Below are positions 34,338-47,649 of a DNA stretch of 64,000 bases, one piece after another. Under the pieces are notes generated by a model. It was not told the origin of the DNA. It saw nothing but the letters and a program-made list of their open reading frames with translations, and did no database searches. This DNA comes from Chrysoporthe austroafricana (taxonomy: Eukaryota > Ascomycota > Sordariomycetes > Diaporthales > Cryphonectriaceae), in assembly GCA_001051155.2 (NCBI GenBank), contig JYIP02000002.1, positions 379,583-443,582 of the forward strand, given 5' to 3'. The stretch's first letter is position 1. Each line of letters opens with the position of its first letter. The position numbers were made by a program, and so were the translations under genes.

Positions 34338-36230
34338 AATATAATAAAATAATTCAATATAATATAATATAAATAATCCAATTAATTACTTTGCACTTTA
34401 TAAAATCCTTTATTCCTTATTTATTTACTCTATTATATATGCTAAAAACTTTATAGCTTTCTTATATTATATAATAAAACTTTAAATTAAAATTAAATAA
34501 AATTAAATCGGGAAATTAATTTGAATTTAAAATGCAAAAATAATATTAATATTTAATTATTGAAAAGTTATAATGATATTATAATAATATTATTTCAAAC
34601 TTTTTAAATATTAAATTTTTGTATTAAAATATTATTTATTAAAATATTTTTAAATTTATTATTATTAGCTTATTTATACGATATTTTATAATAAAATTAT
34701 AATAGCTTTATTTAAATAATTTAAAAAAGTTTTTATATATTATATAATTTTAAATAATTATTGAATAATGCTATATATATATTAATTTATATATGCAAAT
34801 TTATATTAAAATAAGCTTTTTAAAACCGATTAAACCGATTGCAAAATATAATAACCGAAACGAAATTTAGCGGAAAAATTATGAAAAAGTCGAAATATTT
34901 TTTATTAGCTTTTTTAAACTTTTTGCAAAAGAATTATTAAAATAAAATAAAAAAACCGGAATTAAAAATAAAATAATTCAAATATTTATAGCAATTTTGT
35001 ATTTATATTAAGTTTGAAAAAATTAATAATAGCTAAATTATAATTTAATAAAAATATTACGAAAAATATTTATTTTAAACTTTAATTTTATAAATCGGAA
35101 AAGTAATAATAATAATAATAATATTAATTAAAGCAAAAGTTTTAATAAAAAATAAATAAAAAGCTTATAAAATAATAGCTAATAATATATTAAATAATAA
35201 AGCTTTTAATAATTATTTTATATATATTAAAAATAGCTTTTATAAATTAATTGAAAATAAATATAAAAATATTTTTAAATATTATGCATTTGAAAATATT
35301 AAAATAGAAAAAAAAGCAGTACTGCAAAAAGATTACGAAATAATTATATAAAATATAATAAAAATAAAATAAAAAATTGCGTAAAGCTTGCAAAAATATT
35401 ATATAATAATAAAAAAAATAAAAAACCAATAGAGAATTAGTTAAAGTTTATTAAAAAAATTAAAGAAAGAAAGAAAAAAAGTAAAAAAAGAAAAAAAGTA
35501 AAAAAAGAAAAAAAAAAGAAAAAGTAATAATTAATTAAAAGTATTATAAAAAAATAGCTTAAATACTTTTATAAAATATTATAATTTTTTATAAAAAAAT
35601 TATATATATATATAAATATATATTTATAAGCGATATAAAACTAATAAAATTATAATATTATAATAAAATAATAATATAATAATTTTAATAAATAATTAAT
35701 AAAAATATTTAAAATAGTTTTAAAATAGCTTTTAAATTTTTAATAATATAATAAAAAGTTATTAATTTATTTATTTATTTTTTATTATATAAATTATAAA
35801 TTTTATATTATAAATTATTTCTCTTTTATTTAATTAATTCAAATTATTTTTTGTATTTTCAATAATATTATAATATATTTTATAAATATTATTTTTATTA
35901 TTTTTATTAAAGTTTTTTTAAAAAAGTTATTTTATTTTATTTTAATAATTTTAAAAAGCTATTAATCTTTGAATATATTAATATTATTATTATAATAACT
36001 TTATTGTTTTTTAATATAACTTATATATATATTTATATAATAATATACAAACCTTTTATATTAAAATTAATAAATATAAAACTTTTAAAATAATATAAAT
36101 ATATATTATTATTTATTTTTAATATAATATTATAATTTATAACTTAAGAAAACTTTATATATATATAATAAAATAAATATTATTTAATTATTTAAATTAT
36201 ATATTTAAAAAAATAATTAATATTTTTTAT
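34338..36230. other. Extremely AT-rich spacer
   Basis: About 1.9 kb made almost only of A and T, with poly-A/T, (ATA)n and an AAAG/AAAAAG-rich purine tract at about 35455-35530. The few short open frames are low-complexity Phe/Tyr/Ile strings and not credible genes. I see no LTR ends, retroelement motifs or RNA genes. It is poorer in C and G than the RIP-mutated elements around it, so it is either older, more fully mutated sequence or native AT spacer. It would originally have joined the spacer at 9302-9725. Confidence 0.75.
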
Positions 36231-36419
36231 TAATAATAAACGTATTGAAATATATTATAAAGCATAATTCTTTTAAAAAGATAAATTACGCTAAAAGTAT
36301 ATTAAAGCATTATATAAGCCCCCCCGGGGGGTAAAGGTATAATATTCACTTAATAAATTTATTGCATATTTATTAAAGGATTTACTATAAATTTATTACG
36401 TTTATAGATTTTACTATTA
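36231..36419 (-). repeat. GYP1-C 3' LTR (189 bp)
   Basis: TAATAATAAACG to TTTTACTATTA; 18 bp shorter than in B because of a gap near the inner end (about 36400). It retains a C/G run (CCCCCCCGGGGGG-like) at about 36318-36330. The left flank is TTTAT. Confidence 0.85.
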
Positions 36420-36729
36420 ATTGCTAGCCTTTTATAACCTTTATTTATAAAAAAAGCTAATAGTTAAAGACGTTTTAAATAATAATAGTACGATATAATA
36501 AGACTTTAAGTTATATAATAAAGAAAAGCATAATAATATTATTGGATAAAAAAGATTATATAGGAAATAACGATCGTTTTATAAAGCCGACTCGTATTAA
36601 AGTCTTAATAAGTAAATATACTTACGCTAAAAACTTAAATAATAAATATGCTTACGCTAAAGATTAAAAAGAAACTTATTTATATTAAAAACTTAAAATT
36701 GATTTTTTATTATAATCGGTTATATTTAA

Positions 36730-39341
36730 AAAGAATAAATATATATAATATTTATATATAATAAAGCTAGCCGATATTCAAATATATATTAATAATGCTT
36801 AATTATATTTACTGCCGAAATATTTAGTATAAATATAATTAAAAACCAAAATTGCTTATAAATATTAATAGAATATATAACTTTCAAATAATAGAGTATT
36901 GAATAAATATAATAGTAATGAATGTAAAATGAAATTATAATAAGATATATCGGTATATAAAATTTATAGCCGCGTAAGGTTATCGTATAGCGATATCGTA
37001 ATCGGTTTTTAATATAAATAGTTAAATTTATAAATTATTGGAAGAAAGTAATATTATATGCTATTAATAAAGTTATATTAATAAATAATAGCTATATTTA
37101 TTAATTAAGAATAATTTCTTAAGCTTTAGCAATAGTTTCAAAGTTTAATAAATTGCGAAAAAATATAGCAAATAGTTTTTCTTTTCCGATATAATTGCAA
37201 AAATCGGTATAATTATAAATATTAAATTATAGAATCTTAATTAGCTTATACGCTTGAATATAAGATTTGAAGCTTATTATGCGATTTTAGCATTGCAAAA
37301 ATCGAATAGTATTAAAGTAGTTTTTATTTTCGTTAGCTTATTTCTGAAAAATTGCGTTAAAATCGTAATTTATATCGTCTTTTATAAAGACGATTTTAAT
37401 AGCTTTGAAATCGTATTCGAAACGGAAAATTGAATTTATAATAAAATGTAAGCCTAACTAGTTAAATAAAATAATAGGATTAAAGTTGCGAAATTAAATA
37501 ACGAATTCGTATATATATATTTTTATAATAAAAGGGAAGAAGTATTAAATGCAATTATCGTAAATTCCAATAATACCGAACTTAATATTATTATAAATAG
37601 CGAAGCCGTTAGCAATATAAAAACAGTTAGTATTGAAATTGCTTCTTTAAATGAAATTATAGCGTATATATTCTTTAGAAATATAAAAGGCTAGCGTATA
37701 ATAATATATTGCAATTTCGGCTTTAATAGCCTTAGATTTAAGGTTATATTTGATAAATAAAGCAAAAGTAGCGCGAAATATAGCTTGTAAAAGCAAGGTG
37801 CTATTAATATTGGCTCGAAAAGCTTTGTTTAATATAGCTAACAAATTAGCTATATTTAATAAGTCGTTTTCGGTTAAGTTAATAGTATTGTTTATAATTC
37901 GATAGCATTTGGCTAGCATTATAAAATTTCGTTCTATTATAGCAAATAAGCTTAAATTAGCAATTAGCATAATAAGCTTGATATTATAAATGCTGCAATA
38001 ATCCTAGAATAAACTATAAGGTTATAGGTTTATGCTAGCAAAAGCGGTATTAAGTATAGCCTTGAGTTCCGAAATACATTTAACAAATGTTCGCAATATT
38101 TATAAGCCTGAGCGGCTATTACTTGAAAGTATTATAAAGTCCAAGTGGTACTTAAATTTACGACTGAAAAGCTATAGTAATCTATTTAGTAAATATCCTG
38201 TTCTTATATATCCAGTTCTTAAGTCTGGGATAGCTTGAATAGCTTAGCTATTTTAGCTATCCTAAACCCTAACCCTTGCTTACGTAAGCAAGCATGCATT
38301 TTTCCCGGGCGGGGTTAGTAATATAATGCCTTGCCGGTGCTTCCTTTCGTATTGCCTGCCTAGCCTATATACTGGGTTATAACACTTAAAAGCTTTAAGT
38401 TTAGCTAAAATTGGCTTAATATTCTTAACTATTTTTTTCTAAATAGCAAGGGCTGTATTACGATTATATTCGTAAATTATAATAACTTTAGCTATATTGG
38501 TTATATAGCGCATAGCATTTATTTCCCTTTTAATAAAATTATTATAACTGCTTAATATTATTTATTTAACTTTATCTTTAATATAATAGTTATATTTATT
38601 TCGTAAGCGATTATCTTTTAATATTATAATAAGAAATAAGATATAACGAGCTATTAATAGGATATATAAAGTAAAAACAGAATTATAAATAGTAAATAAA
38701 TTCGAAATGAATTTAAGCAATGCTTCTTTAATAAAATTATTTATTAATCCATTATTTATATCCTTATTCGTAATAGCATTCGCGCTAGTAAAAGTATTTG
38801 AATAAAGCTTTTATCTTTTATAAATAGAGCTAAAACGGTTAATTTATAATAGTATAAAGTATTATAAAATAAGCTTTTGGGCTTTTTTAACAATTAATAG
38901 CTAATTAATATTACTGCTGCTTAATTTAATATTAAAGATATAAATATTATATTCGACCTCTCGGTCCATTATATCGGTATAACCTTTATTAATTAGCGTT
39001 TAATAAAAGGCTACCGTATAAGCTTTCTAGCAGCAAAGGAAATTGTTTAAATAGTTTTTCATTATATAAATATTACGGTAAAAACAGCTTTCGCTATTAT
39101 ACAAATATATAGCCTATCGATATCCTTTTAAAGAAAAGCGGTTTTTAAGCAATACTTTATAAACGTACTTAGCATATTATATAATCTTACTTTTTCGGCA
39201 AACTTTAAAAGGTTTTTCTTAAAATATAAAGTATAGCATTATATAAAAGTTAAATATAATTAAACGTACCGTTTCTTAATAATTTTAATCTTATAGCGAA
39301 ATATTTATAAAAAGATATAATTTAATAATTGCATAATGCAT
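36730..39341 (-). pseudogene. GYP1-C ORF2, split by a solo LTR
   Basis: Same frame as ORF2 of copy B, starting with an intact ATG at 39341 (MHYAII-like) and running to about 36730. The solo LTR at 37982-38384 lies in the middle. A readable stretch at 37647-37970 contains NLSLFAIIERNFIMLAK, NLTENDLLNIANLLAIL and IKYNLKSKAIKAEIAIYYYT, matching B and E. This copy shows that the frame persists in a third insertion. Function unknown. Confidence 0.65.
37982..38384 (-). repeat. GYP2 solo LTR inside GYP1-C ORF2
   Basis: 403 bp, TATTATAAATGCT to GGGTTATAACA, with flanks CTTGA (37977-37981) and CTTAA (38385-38389), a 5-bp duplication differing by one G-to-A change. The sequence on either side joins in register with copies A and B. 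It holds AAACCCTAACCC (38264-38275) and the perfect palindrome CTTGCTTACGTAAGCAAG (38275-38292). Confidence 0.92.
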
Positions 39342-39649
39342 TTTGAATATAATAGTATTAATAGCCTTATTAGCATAATCTTTATAAGTTTATAAAAGCT
39401 TAATAGAATAAAGCGAAATTAATAATAATATTAGTTTAATACTTAAAAATAATATTTAAAAATATAATGAAAAGTAATAATAATAAAGTAATGCAATTAA
39501 ATATAATAAGTAAATAAAAATAATAGTTATAAGCGTGTTAATAAGAGGAAAAAAATATAATAAATTTACTAGCGGTTTATAAAATAATAGCCTTTTGCGT
39601 TCGTTAGAAATTTATTTGCTTTATTTAGCAGTCGCTTTTATTTCAATAT

Positions 39650-40634
39650 ACGCTTATTGCATTACGGATTCTTTCGATTTCTTGAAATAAATAAATTAAC
39701 TTGCTTTAATGCATTTTCTGTTCGTAAGTTACGCTTTAGCTTGCTTTGTTTTCGTAAGGCAATTATAATAATATTTCTTAGTTTAAGAATTTCTTCCGCT
39801 AATAGCTGCTTTCGCTTTGCTCTTTCTTGCAATTCGGCTATAACTTCGCATTTCCATTCGAAATTACGTATTATTTCGTCCGCATTCAAAGCATTACAAG
39901 GCATTTATATATTGTAATAGCTAAAGTAATTTATTTATTTTATTAAGTATTCAATTCTGTATAGATTATATTTATACCTTTGTTTACGGCAGCTAATTAT
40001 CTTTTCTAGCTCGTAATATCGGTAATCTTTTAAGTATTTTTCGATATCCGGATTTTCTAATATATTTATTAAGTTTTGGTATATAAGGTTATATTTATAA
40101 AGGTTTATTTTAAGAAAGTTTGCAAGCATTAACTGTATTATTGAAATTATTTAATGGATATTTATATAAAAAGCTAATTTTAATTTATATATTAAGTTTT
40201 TTATCTTTCGAATAACCTGAAAAGGTTTTATCTTTTATTATAAAAATTTCAGAAATAGATTATTTAATAATAAATACTTATAGCTTAAGCGAATATATAT
40301 TTAATTATTTAGTTCGAAAACTATTTAGCGGTAATATTTATTATATTGCAATTTGGCTGCTATTTGCGTTTCGATAATAAAAAGTTAAGCTTTTCCCTAG
40401 AAAACTTCTTTTGCTAAAAATATTATATCCTTTATTTATAAGCTTAATAATAAGTTAAATCCGAATAGCATTTAGCTAGCTAAATATTTTATAGCTCGGT
40501 TATATATATTATTTAAGTTAAATTATAATATTAATATTATTTCGGTTTATTTTGTATTAAGGTAAGCGCTAATAAAATGCCGAATTGCTATTTTAATTAT
40601 TCGGTTTTTTATTTCAGATTGCCCGTCCGTTTGC
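39650..40634 (-). pseudogene. GYP1-C integrase C-terminal part and chromodomain
   Basis: Minus strand: chromodomain pieces MPCNALNADEIIRNFE (39857-39904) and DYRYYELEKIISCRKQ with RIEYLIK (39935-40129), in the same arrangement as B. Toward 40634 it enters the end of the integrase core and stops at the TGCCCGTCCGTTTGC site, which encodes the Q-T-D-G-Q region. The rest of pol is missing. Confidence 0.8.
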
Positions 40635-40666
40635 AAATTAATAGCAAAACAAATTAATAGCAAAAC
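40635..40666 (+). repeat. 16-bp tandem duplication at the GYP1-C/GYP1-D junction
   Basis: AAATTAATAGCAAAAC occurs twice in a row (40635-40650, 40651-40666). It contains the first 12 bases of the GYP1 LTR in sense orientation (TAATAGCAAAAC), so copy D appears to start with a doubled LTR tip. Confidence 0.85.
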
Positions 40667-40834
40667 TTATAGATATAGTAAATGTATAATAAATTTCCTA
40701 ATAAATACGCAATGAATTTACTAAATGCTATACTCTTATTAAGAAGCTTATATAATGCCTTAATATACTCTTAGCGTAATTTACCTTTTTAAGAAAAGCA
40801 TGCTTTATAATATATTTCAGTATATTTATTATTA
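40655..40834 (+). repeat. GYP1-D 5' LTR (180 bp)
   Basis: TAATAGCAAAAC to TTATTATTA, followed by ATTAATAGCTACGC, the RIP-altered form of the primer-site region of B. Shorter than 207 bp because of an internal gap near its start. Confidence 0.85.
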
Positions 40835-40878
40835 ATTAATAGCTACGCTTTATACGCTTTTGCTACGTAATCGGGTTT

Positions 40879-41040
40879 CGATTATCGGCTTTGTAAAGCA
40901 ATAGCTCCTATAAGAATATCGGTCTTATAAAATATCGGCTTTTGTAAAAGTATCGGCTTTATAAAATATTAGCTCTTATAAAAATATCGGTCTTGTAAAA
41001 TATCGGCCTCTGTAAAGGTAATATTCCTATAAGAAATATT
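40879..41040 (+). repeat. GYP1-D leader tandem repeats
   Basis: TATCGG(C/T)(T/C)TTGTAAA/TTATAAGAA units, the reverse complement of the CCGATA units in A and B, at the same place between the LTR and gag. Confidence 0.72.
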
Positions 41041-41105
41041 ATAATTATTTATCGATAATTTATTATTAATTTATTATAGCAATTACCGGCAATAATATTT
41101 TATTA

Positions 41106-44100
41106 TTGCAGCTTATCGATTATATTGAAATTAAGCATTTTGCTTAAATATATAAGTTTATATAAGCTTTAAACGATTTTGAGATAAAGAATTGAATTAT
41201 ATCGGATATTAAAATCTTTTTCGAAATTGCGTACGTTTTTATCGATTAAAAACTTTTAGCCGATCGATATGAAAAAGCAAAGCAAAATCTTAAGGAAGAC
41301 AATATACTTTTGCAAAAAGCAAAGGCATAAATAGTTAAGCAAAGATAGCCTTTATTGTTTAAGCAGTAAACTCAAAAGAGAAAAAAGTCGAACTTTGATA
41401 AAGATTTATTCTAGTAAATAAGAAAGAATATTACATTTTAAGAAGACTTTTCCAAATATCGAAAATTTCGGAAGCTTGCCGAAACGATAACGGAAGAAGA
41501 GCGATAATAAATGCTTATAGAAATAAACGAAAGTAAAAATACTTTTCGACTTAATAATCCGGAAAATCCGTTAAAAGAATTAGCTTAGTAATAATCTATT
41601 GAAAATTGAAAGCATTATATATTTGAATATATTAATATTAATAATAGAATTAAATATATTTATTTATTACGATATTCGACTGAAAATTTAAATTTTAAAT
41701 TTATTAATAAATTTAAGAATTCTTTAACTATAATAAGAAAAATAAATAAAAGCAAAAGAAAATAATTAGTTCTAAGAAATAAGCGTATTTTTTTTCTTTT
41801 AATAAGAATTTAAAATCGGAATGTTTCCAAATAAAATTCTATTATAGCTATCCCGGCTAATTTTATAAACTTTATAATAGAAAGCATACTAATGCCCCAA
41901 TCGGATTTATCGGATTATTTATAGCTTTTCGGAAAAGAAAACTATAAGGAAAAAAGATTAAATAAAAGAAAATCGGATAATTGCATTATTATCTTTCAGA
42001 AATATTCGACCCTTTCTCTTTCAATTATTAGCTTATTAAATTAATTTTTATAATAATTCGAAATAAAAGTAATTTACCAAAACGGCTTTATTTCGGAAAG
42101 GGCAGTACGTATTGGGTTTAAGAGAATGCTCCGATTGCAATAAGCTTTTAATATACAAGCGCTTTAATCGGAACTTATTAAAGAACCTTTTCTTATTTCG
42201 GCCGCAAAATAATATACTAGCAATAAATATCGCTTTACTAAATTAATATTTCTTGATATTAAAGAATGCATCCGGCAAATATTTATATTAAAAGCAAGAA
42301 ATTAACTAAACCAAAAACTATTTTCGGATTTTTTAGCTAAATATTAAAATTAATCCTAATTTCTAAAAAGAACTAATCAGTAAGCCAAATAGATAACTAT
42401 CGGATTCTAGCAATAATAAAAATAATAATTCTAGAAACTTATTATTCGGCTATAAGCAATTTAAAAATTCCCGAATATATCGGCTTAATTTATTTGAATT
42501 TATAGCATTGCCCGTTAATATTAATAAGGAATTCAAGAATATAATCATAAAGCGATTCCGATTTTACGAAAACTGGAATAACTATATTAACTTAATAAAC
42601 GTATCTATTATAAATAGCAAGATTACTATCTAGAAAAACTTTTAAGCCTTTATAAACCGGTATAAAATATATATAACTAGAAATGCAAAATGCGCTAAAT
42701 ATTTCAGCTTCTATTTATTCGCTTGCTTAATTAATATAATATATATTTGATTCTATTTTATATTATTTTCTTAAAAGCGTAAAGACTTTACTTTACGTAA
42801 GTATAATTAAAGTTAATAAAAGAAATAGTTAAAAAGAGATTTCTTTATATCGCGGAAAGTTGCAAAAGACTTGCTAAACGCTTAATAATATTCTAAAAAA
42901 GATATACGATATAACTGCAATATTTTGGAATTTACCCATTATATCCGTTAATTTATTAAGCTAGCCGAATACTTAAATTTATACTTAGCTAGAAATATTT
43001 GGGATCGAATTAATAAAGAACTAATAGCTAAATATTTCGACAAACCTAATTAAAATAAGAATGCGAAAGATTTCAAAAAATATCTTAAAGCGAAATAAAA
43101 GATATAGCATATTCTCGAATTAAACTGTATAACGAAATTATTTCGTAAACCCGTATAACCGGTACGGAAAGTTATACAATCGGCTATTAATTTTCTTAAT
43201 ATTAATATTTATTTCTTAATTAATATATTTTCAGAATACCTTAAAGGATTCAAGCTTTAAAGACTTGAATATTTATTTCGTTTAATAAGAATATTTAATT
43301 AGTTAAATAATTTATTTAAAAGTATTGAATATATCCCGGAATACGAATTTCGAAAGCTTTTACTAGAATAATAGCGAAAGCTAATAAATATTCGGAATTA
43401 ATTATAAGAATGGATAGCCCGATAATAAAATATCTTTAATACGGCCAGGAAAATATTAATTAATATTATAAATAATAGCAGAAATTTAATTTCAAAAAAC
43501 CGGAATTTCCAATCGCGCTTTTATTATCAATTCGTATAAAAGGATATTAAAAAACGTTTTATCTAATTAATCCTAGCAAATTTTAATATCGATAATAGAA
43601 AATTGCAATATAATTTAAATAAAAAGGATAAGCTGGGTCGAAAAGGCTATTTTCCTGTAAATAACGATTTATTTATAGCTAATAACGATAAATAAATTGA
43701 AAAAATTAAGAATAGCAAAAACTTATAGAAACGAAATAACGATTCGAAAGAATATATTAACGAAAAAAACGTAATAATCGAGAACAATATATAGATTTTT
43801 CAAGCTAAAGAAATAAAATTATTTATAAACGAAAGCATATTCCATATTAAGTATCCTATATAGCTATTTAATTAATTATAAAATTTTATTAAAGTTATTA
43901 TATAAAAAGAAGAAATCTTAGAATACGATAGTCTTATATTTATAGCTAAGCCTTATTATAGCAGCAGCTATATATATGCAAAAGCTGCAGCTAAAGCATA
44001 TTCGAATAAGCCGAATATAAAGGTTTATATCGATATAAGCGCTAGTCGTTATGCTATTGTTAAAGAATTGCTAGCGCAATTCCTTAAAGCGAAAGTAGAC

Positions 44101-47100
44101 TGGAATATAAAGGCCAAATTCAAAAGCGTAAATCAGTTTCTAGCAAAAGGCTAAGTTGAATTCGATATATATTTCCAAAGCAATAAGTACGGCTATCCGG
44201 TTATATTACGTACTTAAATAAGAGCTTAAATATTAGATTAACTGGAAATAAGCATTTTGCTAGAGCAGAAATACAATATTCCTTACAAAATAGATATTCT
44301 GAATTTAGAATCGTCTTTACGATTTGATTGCTTCAATAGCGTTATAGTAAAAATAGAAATATTCGTTCGAATGCTAGTATAATTCCGGCAAGCAAGAGCT
44401 GCAATTATAATAGTAATGCTGCTCAAATTTTATAAGCTTATTCTTATTAATATTAAGCAAATCCCAAAAATATAACTTTTCTATTGAAGCCGTAATAGAA
44501 AAGGTAAATAAATTGCTTAATAAGCTATTAAATTAAAGAAGTTTTAATAACGAATTAAGCGGCAATCTCTTTAAAAATCTAGAAAAACTAACTTTAGAGA
44601 TAATCGAACTATTTTAGATAGATTATATAACTTTGCTAGCGAACTAAAATAACTATTATTATATTGCGCGATAATATTTCTTTTAACGAATTAAAAACAG
44701 GTTATAGCTTTCAGGAAAACTGAATTTAAATTAATTATTATTTATTAAGCATATTTTCCAATAAATTACGAAAATTATTGGAAAATAGCTAGAAAAGTAC
44801 CGATTCCCGAATATAAAAACTCCCGAAATAAGAAATTACTTCAAAAATAGTAATAAATTAAGGATTCGGAAAGATAAAGCTATTAAAGAAGCGGAAATTA
44901 ATTTCAGTATATATATTTATAAGCATTTACCGGAATTTCTCTATAAAGTTATAGAATTAATACGGATATATATTAAAACTTTTAAAAATATAAATCCTAT
45001 TAATATGCTAATCGATTAATAGATAAAAGTTAATTTAATCGAAAAATAGCAAAACTAGAAAATAGGATAAAAACTATATTTATTTAAATAAAGAAAACTA
45101 AAAAGTAATTAACGAAATTTTGGATAAATTATATTAGCAAAGTTAAGCTAAATAAGTTATAAATATAACGCTATTCAATTTACTAATCTTTATAATTTGG
45201 AAAAATATAAATGGCTAGAAAAAAAGATATATAATAATTAATCTATATGCTTTAAACAAAATTTTAGTCTTTAATGCTTACTTTTTGCTATTATAATAAG
45301 AAATTATTAAATAGCTAAAAGGAAAAATATATATTATAATAATAAATATACGGCAATTTTTCTATTAATTCTTAATATATCCAGATTATAAAAACCGATT
45401 TATTATTATTAGTTATTATAATTAAGAAAAGATAAAAGTTCTATTTATAAGATTTCGAAATTTATTATTTTATATTTAACGTTTTATAGATTAATTCTTA
45501 CGATTATATTACAAATTTATTTCCGCTTTTATAAACGATATTATTATTTATTTAACTTTAAAATAAAATTACTTGCGATAAACTATTTTCTTATTATTTT
45601 TACGCAAAAATATTTTATTAGCAGGACTTAAGTTATTTCTTAAATATCTTTCAGTTTAAATCTTAAGATTCAAAATGGACAAATTCGGAATTTCCAATAC
45701 GGAATACCGGATATAAGCCATTCGCGACCTGGAATTTCCCAAAATATTCTAATAACTGGAAAAGTTTATTAAATTTATAGGATATTTACGTTATTTAATT
45801 CCTAAATATAATTATCGAGTTAATTTATTTTAAAAAAGGAATATTAAGATATTAAGCGAGGTTTGCTAATCGAACTATTTACTCTTAAGCATAAAACGGC
45901 AAAATTATATTACGCAAGCTATTTTCGACTTAATACTAGATAAAGTTAATAATTTTTATAATTTCAAAATAGCTTTGGAAGCTAAGAATGCTTTATTTTA
46001 TTATATTCTAGATAAACTTCTTTTTATTTAACTAGACGTATTTAAAGAAATGGGATTTTCAAGCATTATTTTCCAATTAATAAACGATTATATATAGAAC
46101 GAAATATTGCTAATAGCAAGTATAGCCGTATAATTAATCTTTTATTTAAGCAAAATAATTAATGAAATAAAACGAAAATACTGGCTTATAAAGCTTGAAA
46201 TAGCTTATTTAATATAGCTAATACGAAAATTGCAAACGGTAATAAAATTAAACCGAATTAAGCTAATTTATATCTTTACCAATTATATAATAATAGTTAG
46301 CATTATTTATTCGTTATTTATAAATACAGTAAATAAAACTAAAACAAATATATAGCTAATTTTCATTTCGGAATACTTAAGCCAATTCGACTTAAAAGCA
46401 TATTATATACCGGAAAAGTCGAATATTTTCGCAAATGCTATATCAAAATTACTATTTACTCAAAAATCTATTAATAATAAAGGCATTCTAAATAAAATAT
46501 AAGAAAACGAATTTGTTTAAGTTTTTAGTAAAATATCTATAGATAGCGAAATAAAAGGGCATATCAAGAAAAGATACGAAAAATACTTTTTATAGTCCAA
46601 AATAATCGAATAACTAAAAGACTTAAATAAGATTGCTTAATTACTTTTCATATTAAATTATAATAGCTTACTATTTCTTAAAGATTATTACGGGAAATAA
46701 CGATTATATATCCCGAATAAAATAAATATTATTGCCAGATAGTTTTCGAATTAAACGATTGGGTATATATTTATTTAAGCTACGGGTATTTATTATTAAG
46801 TAACCTATTACTGAAATTTTTATAATAGAAAATAGAATTCTTTTAAATTATTCGAAAAATAAAGAACTTAGCGTATAAATTGAAATTAGCTCCTTATATA
46901 AATATCCATTTAATAATCTTAATAATACAGTTAACGCTTGCAAACTTTCTTAAAATATTTGGAAAATTACCGATATTACAAGCTAGAAAGGATAATTAGC
47001 TGCTATAAACGAAAGTATAAATATAATCCGCGCAAAATTGAATACTTAGTGAAATGAATAAATTATTTTAGCCATTATAATATATAGATATCTCGTAATA

Positions 47101-47345
47101 CTTTAAATGCAAACGAAATAATACGTAATTTCGAACGGAAACGCAAAGCTATAGTTAAATTGTAAGAAAGAATAAAGCGAAAGCAGCTATTAATAAAGGA
47201 AATTCCTGAATTAAGAAATATCGTTATAATTGCCTTACGAAAACAAAGCAAGCTAAAGCGCGATATACGAATAGAAAATATATTAGAGCAAGCTAATTTA
47301 TTTGTTCTAAAAGATCGAAAGAATCCGTAACGTAATAGGCGCGCG
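41106..47345 (+). pseudogene. GYP1-D gag-pol, integrase core missing
   Basis: Gag starts near LQLIDYIEIKHF (41106). Protease region at about 44010-44040 reads YIDISASRYAI (D-T-G to D-I-S). RT has AFINDIIIYL near 45520-45555. RNase H at 46190-46450 retains the SQFDLKAYYIPEKSNIFANA-like run. The integrase core is deleted at about 46730. The chromodomain at 46960-47130 has ISCYKRKYKYNP, then the ANEIIRNFERK segment. Numerous RIP-type stops. Confidence 0.82.
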
Positions 47346-47649
47346 TTAAGGTAAAAGCGATTGCTAAATAAAGCAAGTGAATTTCTAGCGAATGCAAAAA
47401 GCTATTATTCGTAAATTACTAATAAATTCATTTTGTTTTCTTTTTCTTACTAGCGCGCTTATAATTATTATCCTTATTTACTTATTACAGCTAGCTGTAT
47501 TGCTCTATTATTATTACTTTTCATTATATTTTTAAATATTATTTTTAAGTATTAAGCTAGTATTATTATTAATTTCGCTTTACCTTGCCAAATTTCTATA
47601 AACTTGTAAGGACTATATTAATAAAGCTATTAATATTACTATATCCAAA

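Larger units (their letters stand above)
36231..40634 (-). mobile_element. GYP1 copy C, 3' part, cut by GYP1-D
   Basis: Minus-strand GYP1 fragment with its 3' LTR on the left. It is colinear with B from 22006 to about 26025, after allowing for the solo LTR at 37982-38384. It stops at CCGTTTGCAAAT inside the integrase, where copy D begins. The upstream two-thirds of this copy are not found elsewhere in the window. It is more heavily mutated than A or B. Confidence 0.88.

Noticed and set aside
35247..35429. A 60-residue open frame in the AT-rich spacer
   Set aside because: Only low-complexity Phe, Tyr and Ile; expected by chance at this composition. No start context or homologous copy.
34338..36230. 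Mitochondrial DNA insertion
   Set aside because: The composition is suggestive, but I saw no recognisable mitochondrial gene or tRNA fold in it.
38264..38275. An interstitial telomere or chromosome end
   Set aside because: Only one to two CCCTAA units, repeated at the same LTR position in several copies, so it is part of the LTR.
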